Made by a program: the position numbers and the translations under genes. From Polychytrium aggregatum (lineage: Eukaryota; Chytridiomycota; Chytridiomycetes; Polychytriales), in contig NW_026516518.1 in assembly GCF_025602895.1 (NCBI RefSeq), forward strand, positions 1-27,232: 27,232 nt of DNA, written 5' to 3'. Within the stretch, counting starts at the first letter, position 1. Each line of letters opens with the position of its first letter. Shown here one piece after another: positions 20,185 through 27,232 of the stretch. A model generated the notes under the pieces. That model saw only the letters and a program-made list of their open reading frames with translations, was not told the DNA's origin and made no database searches.

Positions 20185-20375
20185 ATCCAGAGACAGACGC
20201 CCCAGTTCCTGCAGTCGCGGTTCCGTTTCGATCTCTTCTCGTTGTTGGCGGCTGATGTGAGCCGCTGTCTCTGTTCTATGCTTGATCCTCAAGCGGGCAA
20301 ACAAAAGGAAAAAACACTGAATTGTAATTTTGGGCTCAGCTCTGCTGCATCGCGCAAATCGCTTGCCTCGCTCTT

Positions 20376-20400
20376 GTTGCATTGCGTTGCATTGCATCGC
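20376..20400. repeat. Short GCATT/GCATC pentamer tract
   Basis: The tract reads GTTGCATTGCGTTGCATTGC with flanks. It is the same pentamer family as the leader repeat at 1912-1966, in opposite orientation relative to the plus strand. Confidence 0.6.
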
Positions 20401-20816
20401 GGCACATATGTTCACAGGTCGTTCGCAGCATGTTAAGCCACAGCGAGGCGGAGGTCTTTCTGCTGCTGAGTCGGCCATGGGTCGTGAATACACACGTTCA
20501 TTCGTCATTGATAACGGAGATGCGTGAGCTCCCCGCCATCGAGCCACCGCAGCGAGCATGACAACGCCAAAGTGGCCGAGCAAGACCAGCTCCTGTTTGC
20601 AGCATGTTGGATGCACACATATATTCAACAGCCAGAGACAGGGCGGCCGCGAGCTCGATTCGACCATTCAGTCCATCGGGGCACCCTGTTTTCAAACCAA
20701 TGCCCTTTGGCATTGTGTCCGATGGGCATCTCATCCGCGGGATGCTCCTGTCACCTACGACGAATTCTCTGGATTGTTCTATCGAGAGTCAAGCAACCAA
20801 CGAGCACACACCACAG

Positions 20817-20868
20817 CCAGTCAGCCAGTTGATCAGTCAGTCAGTCAGTCGGTCAGCCAGTCAGCCGA
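20817..20868. repeat. TCAG/CCAG tetranucleotide repeat
   Basis: About twelve tetramer units (CAGT/CAGC with a GATC interruption) lie just beyond the stop of the AK7 gene. This is simple-sequence DNA. Confidence 0.8.
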
Positions 20869-20876
20869 GCACCCGA

Positions 20877-23800
20877 CTAAAGCTGCAGCGGTGTGTGGTA
20901 TATATCAAGGTATCGCGTGCTTACCCGGAAAAGATACTCGGCCAAATAGTCGATCGGGTCCTTTGCGCACCAACAGGTTGCCGTTAGTTTGGACAATCAT
21001 GCCAACATGGAGAATCGCCGTCGCGCGCCACCATCATGTCCAAGTACCTCTGGCCGGATCTTGCAGACTTCAATGAGCCCCGAGGTGAGGGTCGGCATGA
21101 CGAATTTCATGAGGTAGTTGCGCAGCGGCACCGACTGTGCCTCGAGGACGTCTTGTTCTTGTTTTCGCACTTCTTCCATGCGGGCATTCTGGAGATGGAT
21201 GGTGTGGCAGCAAAGTGAATCGAATTGCTCCGCATCGATGCCAAACAGAATATGCGCCATCTGTCCTGTTGCTCGGGCAATCCCTCTCCATACCCATTCG
21301 GCGACGGCCTTGGCGTGTCGCTCGGCTTCTTCTTTCTCGCGCTTCTGACGCTCCTCTTCGGCGAGGGCAGCTTCGCGGATCTAGATCGTACCGTGGTGGA
21401 TAGCCTCAGTATCGATTGGAATTCGTCAGGTTGTCCAGGTGGCGCGGCCAACTGGGGAGCATCACACTATGCAGCGCATCTGTGTCGTTACCTTGGCCTC
21501 CTCGGCCAGCCGCCTCTTCTCTGCGAGCTGCTCCGGAGTTGGTCCGTAGTTATGGGGCTTGCCAATGTGCTTGATGATCGTGCCCATCACGTCCTCGGGG
21601 GCCACGTTCTCGACGGCAATCGGGATCGGGTGGATCTCGAGCTCGTCGAAATAGTTTAAAACGGTGTTTTCATCGGTGTTCATGGCCCGGAACTCCTCCA
21701 GTCGTCGGACAAGGGCCTCCTCGGCGTTCTTGGTTCCGGCGATTGCGGACTCGGGCAGGGCCATGACGTTCTCTTTGATGTATTCGTCCGAGCACTCCAG
21801 CGTCAGCACAAACTCGGGTATGGTGAGATCGTCAACGTTTGGATTGCCCTTGTCGTCCTTGCCCTCGTCCTCAGGGGCAGCTGGCGGCAGAGGCCACGAA
21901 GGTCATCAGTATGGAGCACAGTCGAGCAGTCGGGAAAGGAGCAGCACGGGCATCGATTCCAAAAGGAGAGCGAGGCTCAAGTAGATTCGACAGAGCATCA
22001 CGGCATGCCAGCATCTCGCCCCCCCCGGGCAGGAACGACGGCACATTGCAGAGGTTCAAGCAATGTGGCAGCCGTGAGAATCGGCAACATCAGCCCATCG
22101 ATCTCGCCCGCTTTTCAAGGCGCAGCCGCGGGCATGTGCCTGCAACTTACGACGGAAGAGCTGTGTGGCTTCTTCAAGGGTGTTTGGGAAACCGTCGAGA
22201 ATATAGCCTTGGTTGCGACAGGGCATCGATCGCAGCTTCTCCCGAATGAAGTTGATGATGTGCTCCTCGGGATAACGGCCGTTGTTGGCCTTGGCTGCTT
22301 CCTTGAGCTCTTCCAGCAGCTCCTTGTCAGCCTCGGTATCGTCTTCCTGCTCGTCTGCGTTGGTCGAGCCGTTGACCCGACTCTCCTGCGACAGCCGCCG
22401 ATATACAAGCACTCTGCTATCAGTTTTCCTTGATCACACCACGGCCTTGTGCTCTCCCAGCGTCCCAAGTATCCACCGCTCGGACACGACATCCGTACTG
22501 AAACACCGCCGAGCCACCATGTCCCTTTCATCCCGTATTCTCTAGCTGATGCAACGTACCAGTCGATCAATCGCCGCCTGGACGGTCTTTTCAACTTCAA
22601 TCAGGTGGATTTCGTAGTGTTCGGCAATCTTCTTGGCGAAGAAGGTTTTGCGGGAGGCCGGGGGTCCGTGGAGGACAATCTTGAGCGGAGAAAGACCGCG
22701 GGCATCCTTATATTCCTGCAGAAGCTGTGGCAGATTCTCGACCAGACCCGACTGAGAAACGGAGTTGTGTTTGTTGTCGGTATCAGAGCATGGTGTTGTA
22801 AACACGTATCCGCACGAGTGCGTGCGAATGTAAGTGCATGCGGATGTCGACGGTGACGGGCATTGGTGTGATGGTTGCTGGCCGACTGCCTCGATTGGTG
22901 AAATCGGCCGTGCTCAGATTGGCCGGTACGAGCGCTGGCCAGTGCAACTATCCTCACCTCATATTTCCATTCAAACGACATGTCCTTGACATGTCCAGGT
23001 TCCAGCCTCAAGTTGACGAGCAGCATGTCGTAATCGGACTGAGTTAGCCCGTGGTACAGAAATGCATGCTCCTTTGGAACCTTCTTGACTTTGCCGGTCG
23101 TCAGTGCCTCGCTGATGGCCTGTGATTCCCCACCCCCGTGAAGGCAAGCACTCGGTCAGACAACAGCACGACTCGGCTACTCCCCAACATGCAGTCGACC
23201 GAGACCCACTGGAACCGACCTTAGTGATCTCATAGAGTGAGTGCTTCGAGTCGTCAATGGCAAGCATATACTTGTTCTCAGGCTGGGTGTCGGCCACCTC
23301 GACAACGATGTTGCATAGGTCGTCCAGATGGATGGTGGGCAGAATATTGTTTCCCTCGCCGTAACATATCAGCTTCTCCTCGTTGTGCCACCCAGCCTGC
23401 ACATGGTTCAGCGACGGCGGAGATATCGCCATGAGAATAATTCCTTGGCTTTGAAGCTCGGCCGTGATGTGTGCGATACCGGCTGCTTGCAGAGATATGC
23501 AATCTTTGCTCCCTCGCTGATCCCGACGTTCCGGCGACCCATTCCACCGCCGCCGGCCATATTCCCGACACCGCTCGCTCCTCTGCAGGCCGGTTCTGTC
23601 AACATCCCCTTCCGTACCTTCAAGAGATAGTGGAAGATGCTGTCTCCTGAATGGTACACCAGACCAGAGGCAAGCACGTATGTCTTGAGGTTGGATTTCT
23701 TGCCGAATTTGATGATGGATTTTTCGGCCGCGATATGCAGTTTGAAATTGGGATGCGCCTTTCTTCGGCGGTATTCGTCCTCAGCCAGGAAAGCTTCAGG

Positions 23801-24955
23801 GTCATCCTGCATATAGCCGTGCACCGATAACGACAACGGTCATCAGCATCGCCAGAGATTACTCCAGTTCGGTCAATCAGGTGGCTGCCACACCGCTCGA
23901 ATAGCACGGCTCTACGCCACGCTCATCGCTGCCGGTCTCGTAGAGAACCAAGGTATGAACACGTACGTGATCCATCTTTGTCTTTCCCCAAGTCATGATG
24001 GAGGACACTGCGATGAAGATCTTGGGCTTCGTGAACGACTCGGACTGTTCCGAAAGCACTGCGCGACCGCAACGATCCAACGATGCAAGCGGGGACCGTT
24101 ATTCAGGATGGGTATGGGCCATTATGTGGTTCAGCACCAAAGCATATTCATCCCTTTCCGTCCGCGGGTGCTGCGACGCTGTGTCGTTCAGATGAGGTCT
24201 CGGGAAGACCAGCACGTGGCGCAAGCGACTCCGGTCAAGCCTCTCGGCACCGTGCTCTGGTCGATTGGCGCCATTGGCCTCCTCGCCCACTTACTCTCGA
24301 TGGCCCATGTGGCTTCTTCACACGACGTGATCAAGTCGTAGACAATGATATCGGAAGAGAGCAGCGCTTCCTGCAATGACTCTTGTGTTTCCTGGATACA
24401 CAAATGTCTGACCGGTCAAGCTTGCGGGCCAAAGAGTCTTTACAAAGAAACGCACTTCATCATACTCTGCATTTGCTTACTAACGCCAGAACGCCTCTGA
24501 GCTGCTCAAAGACCCTGGCGGATCTCAGCAAGCGCAAGGGCTGAGGAATGCTGCCCAATCCCGCACCGGACACTGGCCGGTACCTACCCCGACAGTCTCC
24601 TGAACCCACTTGGGTTCTTGCCTATGATCGCAAACTTTTCAATGGCCAGCCTCCGCATCTCGTCTCGCTTCTTGTCCCCGGTCTCGAACATATGCCCCGT
24701 CACGACCGGGGCCGGATCGCTCAGCGGGTCGTTGTCGATGGTCCGAACTCGCGGACTGAATGTGCCGACGACCGAGTAGGTCTCTTTCTGCTTCTCCTCG
24801 GTTACTTTGGGCTTGTCTGGGTCCTCGATATCTTCGGGCAGCTCCTCTTCGTTGTTTTCCTCCTCCTTCCGGGACCCAACGGCCGTTACGCTGAAGAGGC
24901 GGCTAATGTTGTGCCCGAGGGCACTGTCAACGTTCGATACAAAAACGCGTGGCAT
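20877..24955 (-). CDS. AK7: AK7-type adenylate kinase (flagellar/ciliary), 12 exons
   Basis: Exons: 24955-24588, 24391-24295, 24058-23967, 23806-23618, 23396-23220, 23119-22958, 22751-22560, 22385-22151, 21880-21492, 21380-21294, 21188-21048 and 20960-20877. Every junction agrees in phase if one base is restored in exon 1 near 24608. About 737 residues, close to the animal AK7 length. Order: N-terminal reductase-like part ([63 protein letters not shown]), then the adenylate kinase core with P-loop-like [13 protein letters not shown] (~391), [15 protein letters not shown] (~486) and [11 protein letters not shown] charged coiled coil follows, then a Dpy-30 motif ([15 protein letters not shown], ~680, ending [11 protein letters not shown]). 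AK7 interconverts adenine nucleotides in axonemes, so this marks a flagellated zoospore. Oddity: the second P-loop Gly is Arg. The end is read through to TAG at 20879-20877, though a splice at TTCCG|GTAAGC is possible. Confidence 0.92.
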
Positions 24956-25506
24956 TTGCGTATTCTGTTCGGCAGGCGATCCACGGCGAGATATGGGTGT
25001 GGTTTTGCTCCGGTGTCGATTCTTATGACGGAAACTGCGGCCGATGCTGGGTTTGCTGGCGAGATTCGGGTGTGGGTCTGCGTGGGAACTCGCGCCCGAG
25101 GATGTCTGGGAAAACCCCCCCCCTCAGCACCATCGGCGGACTCGGGATTCCCTGCATCAATCACGGCGCCGGGACTCTTCGGCTGCCTGGGACAGCAGAG
25201 CACTGCTGCCGCCGATCCCGCCACTCACACAGTCGCATCGTCTCGCTCGATTGGGGGGGCCGACGGGCTGTCCAGTTCGCGCCATTCCTTCCAGCCTCAA
25301 CACTTGGCCCGGAGAGCTCCTGCCCAGCGCCGCGCAACTCGATACTGCCGCGGCTGGGGGGAGGGAGGGAGGTTGAGGGCTGCCTGGGATATGAGTTGCG
25401 ACGACGGAGAGGGCGGGAGATTGCCGTCGCAACAGCTGTGTTCTGCTTCCCCGCGTCCATCATCTGTTTGCAACGAATCTCGAGTCTCGCAAACTACACT
25501 GCTGCC
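24956..25506. other. Divergent promoter region between AK7 and the secreted orphan gene
   Basis: These 551 bases lie between divergent ATGs. They are GC-rich with several short homopolymers (C-run ~25118-25125, G-runs ~25253 and ~25357). The plus frame 24548-25519 crosses AK7 exon 1 in antisense and is not taken as a gene. No clear TATA box is seen. Confidence 0.5.
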
Positions 25507-26741
25507 ATGTGGCTTGTAAAAATCGCTCTCCTGGTGCTTCTCGCCATGGCACTCCCCGTCAGGTACGTTCGGGCCGGTGTATTTGCGGCACGCATGGGTT
25601 TCCCAATGAAAGCGAGCGCGATCGTTGGTGGTTGTCTGCTGATGCCAGCGCGAATCCATGATGCAGATCCACCCCGCAGCTCAACCCAAACCCCGTCAAG
25701 GCGGCCGATGAACCGCAAGGGATCGTGAAGAGCCAGCCCAAGCAGTGCGCCGGCGCCGTCGCCGAGTACGTGGCCGATATCCTCAGATACTGTGGTGTAG
25801 GAGACGCCACCCGAACCAGTCTCTCGTCCGATACGTACTTTGAGGGCATCCTGCAGGCGGCCTGCAATGGTGAGTCTGGAGTCCGGCACAAGGACCTCGT
25901 TGCGCCGTCTCTCTCCTTCGCTTCGTCAAAGGCATGATGCTTTGCGTAGCTTCTATGGCCAAGAAAGGGCGGGTCCGACAGCCCAAGATGCTCTGGGTTC
26001 GTGGAGATATGATGGAAACAGAGGCGATCTTTGCCCGGCAGGCTCTCACATTCGGTCTTGGTGACAAAACTGACTTTGTCTGCTTGAACCATCCGTATAT
26101 CTTGGCCGTCCGGAATGTCCCCTGGAATGTCCCCTGGAATGTCCATGGGCCCCAAGATCCCAGGTGCGCCCATGCATACAAATCGCACGCCCCGGTGATC
26201 CAGCGGCTGTGCGAGCCCAACGAAGTTGCCGTTGTTCAGTTCTGGGGCCACCGGCTCTCGTATGTCGTCAAGGACCTCATGCCCGGCGGCTTTGTCGACC
26301 CGGTCACCCATCCGAGCTGCCAGGTGATGGCCTCGAACGGCAAGGTTTGGAATTGCAGGCCCTTGCGCCGATTGGGGGAGCGGGTAGCTTTGGCTTTGTC
26401 GGCCTCCAAGTCAGCATACAGAGCTGCTCCGGCATTGCAGTCTCACGGCAGTTTCGCTCTTCTCATTTCTCCGTCAGCACTGCCTCGCCAAATCCATCGT
26501 GGCTCTCATGGAGCTGATGCGGTTCATGGACGGTGGCGAAAAGCTGCTGGGTCTGCGGGAAAGCCTGTGCGATGTCCGCCACTGCTATGCCGAGCTGTTC
26601 TCACGCGAGTACAACGAGGACGACGACGGCACCAATGTGTTCGCGATCAACGGCCTGCACCTCTTCACCCCGCAGTTTTCTGTTCTCAAGAGCTACATCA
26701 ACGGCATCTGCACGAACTGGCTGTCGATTCCGATCTACTAA
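25507..26741 (+). CDS. Secreted cysteine-rich orphan protein
   Basis: My model has exons 25507-25562, 25667-25869, 26022-26323 and 26478-26741 (introns of 104, 152 and 154 bases), all phase-consistent, giving 274 residues. The N-terminus is a typical signal peptide (MWLVKIALLVLLAMALPV). The mature part has about eleven Cys spread evenly (KQCAG, RYCGV, AACN, VCLNH, RCAHA, RLCEP, SCQHC, LCDVRHC, GICTN), suggesting disulfide bonding outside the cell. It also has a helical C-terminal half (IVALMELMRFMDGGEKLLGL) and ends SIPIY. There is no transmembrane segment after the signal and no GPI-like tail. I do not recognise the family. Exon 3 could instead start at 26157 (AAG acceptor), which would drop about 45 residues including the NVPW repeat. 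The final exon and exon 1 are the firmest parts. Confidence 0.6.
26112..26144 (+). repeat. 12-bp in-frame tandem repeat (GGAATGTCCCCT, ~3 copies)
   Basis: Three units lie inside predicted exon 3 of the secreted orphan gene, encoding Asn-Val-Pro-Trp repeats. The period is a multiple of three and the frame stays open. If the shorter exon 3 is right, the repeat lies at the 3' end of an intron instead. Confidence 0.85.
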
Positions 26742-27129
26742 TCCTGGCTCAAGGCCGCACCGATTCCGCGGCGCTGAAGCAGTCATGGGACCCTGGAGCC
26801 TCTACACCTCACTCCGCGAATGATGAATGAGCGTGTGTGTATATTCATGGTCCAGAGAAGTCACAGGTCGACACTCGGAAGCAGGGAGAAGCCCCGCTTC
26901 GCCGTGAGCACTGCAACAGTCTGATGAAATAGTAGTAGCATAAAGCGCACACACGCACACAAACATGTTCTGTGGCGTCCCATAGGAGAATCTCGAGGTT
27001 CTAGATGGAGGATGGTGAGATTGATGCACAGAGAAGGAGGGTGATAGAAGGATCAGGAGGGGGGTGACTCAGCACGCGGACAGCGACGGTGACATTGCCA
27101 GCCGCCAGGCCGCGGCGGCCTCCATGCAT
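26742..27129. other. Convergent intergenic region at the right side
   Basis: These ~390 bases lie between the stop of the secreted orphan gene and the stop of the right-edge minus gene. The region has a CACA-rich patch (~26947-26963) and no gene that I can support. Confidence 0.5.
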
Positions 27130-27232
27130 CTACTCGGCGTCGCCGCTGGTCTTGGTGTACTGCTTCTTGACAGTTCGCTTGACACGGTTGTATGGGGTGA
27201 TGTGGGGGAAGATGATGAAGTTGACGATGGTC
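27130..27232 (-). CDS. C-terminal end of an unknown protein (truncated by window edge)
   Basis: The minus frame enters at the right edge and ends at TAG (27132-27130), giving 34 residues. They start with a hydrophobic stretch (TIVNFIIFPHI) and end in a basic tail (YNRVKRTVKKQYTKTSGDAE). This could be the last membrane segment and cytosolic tail of a membrane protein, but it is too short to assign. It was chosen because composition is coding-like and the frame is open to the edge. Confidence 0.45.
   Translation of the reverse strand, partial: TIVNFIIFPHITPYNRVKRTVKKQYTKTSGDAE

Larger units (their letters stand above)
20185..20876. other. Convergent intergenic region between Ede1-like and AK7 genes
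   Basis: These ~690 bases lie between two convergent stops. The region contains a short GCATT/GCATC tract (20376-20400) and a TCAG-rich repeat (20817-20868). No domain-bearing frame is seen. Confidence 0.5.

Noticed and set aside
20119..20667. Minus-strand 182-residue frame between Ede1-like and AK7 genes
   Set aside because: It overlaps the last Ede1-like exon in antisense, spans the pentamer tract and shows no domain.
24548..25519. Plus-strand 323-residue frame
   Set aside because: Antisense to AK7 exon 1 and then composition-driven Gly/Arg/Ser sequence in the promoter region.
25559..26311. Minus-strand 250-residue frame with GDIP repeats
   Set aside because: Antisense to the spliced secreted orphan gene; the repeat is only the reverse of the 12-bp minisatellite.

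Overview
The window looks like nuclear DNA of a zoosporic (chytrid-type) fungus. It is GC-rich, genes sit on both strands, and most genes are cut by short GT-AG introns of about 75-285 bases. The gene set points the same way. A complete AK7-type (cilium/flagellum) adenylate kinase implies a flagellated stage, and an Ede1-like endocytic scaffold, an FRE/FRO-type ferric reductase and a Ser-rich secreted wall/mucin protein point to a fungus. Gene models were built by eye from reading frame, splice sites and phase, and from family motifs. No search was run, so species and orthology are inference.

Layout. 1-1683 (-): C-terminally truncated unknown protein with a repeat-rich leader. 1684-3485: a long divergent promoter region with GCATC-type, 18-bp and GTT repeats. 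3486-5975 (+): secreted Ser/Thr-rich protein with an N-terminal ricin-B-like part and a C-terminal Cys-rich module, 3 exons. 6672-8729 (+): SDS22-like LRR protein with a Lys-rich tail, 3 exons. 9180-11754 (-): ferric reductase, 3 exons, with a promoter holding five CCAAT boxes. 12367-14569 (-): ZUP1/ZUFSP-family C78 ubiquitin peptidase with two N-terminal zinc fingers and many small exons. 15008-20184 (+): Ede1/Eps15-type protein with three EH domains, coiled coil, DPF/NPF motifs and a UBA. Its protein signal is continuous but the reading frame is broken by about 15 one-base shifts. 20877-24955 (-): AK7, 12 exons. 25507-26741 (+): secreted Cys-rich orphan protein, 4 exons. 27130-27232 (-): C-terminal end of another gene.

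Gene pairs. ZUP1/Ede1 and AK7/orphan are divergent pairs with 438 and 551 bases between start codons. LRR/ferric reductase, Ede1/AK7 and orphan/right-edge gene are convergent pairs. No operon-like logic is expected. Two ubiquitin-linked genes (a K63-type deubiquitinase family member and a UBA-containing endocytic adaptor) share one intergenic promoter. No tRNA, rRNA, transposon, CRISPR array or virus-like gene was recognised.

Most worth checking: (1) the frame-shattered Ede1 gene beside intact neighbours; (2) the mucin-like lectin with two competing 5' models and a hidden last exon that completes a Cys-rich module; (3) the secreted Cys-rich orphan with an in-frame 12-bp repeat; (4) a non-canonical P-loop in AK7; (5) the unresolved zinc-finger junction and linker of the ZUP1 gene.
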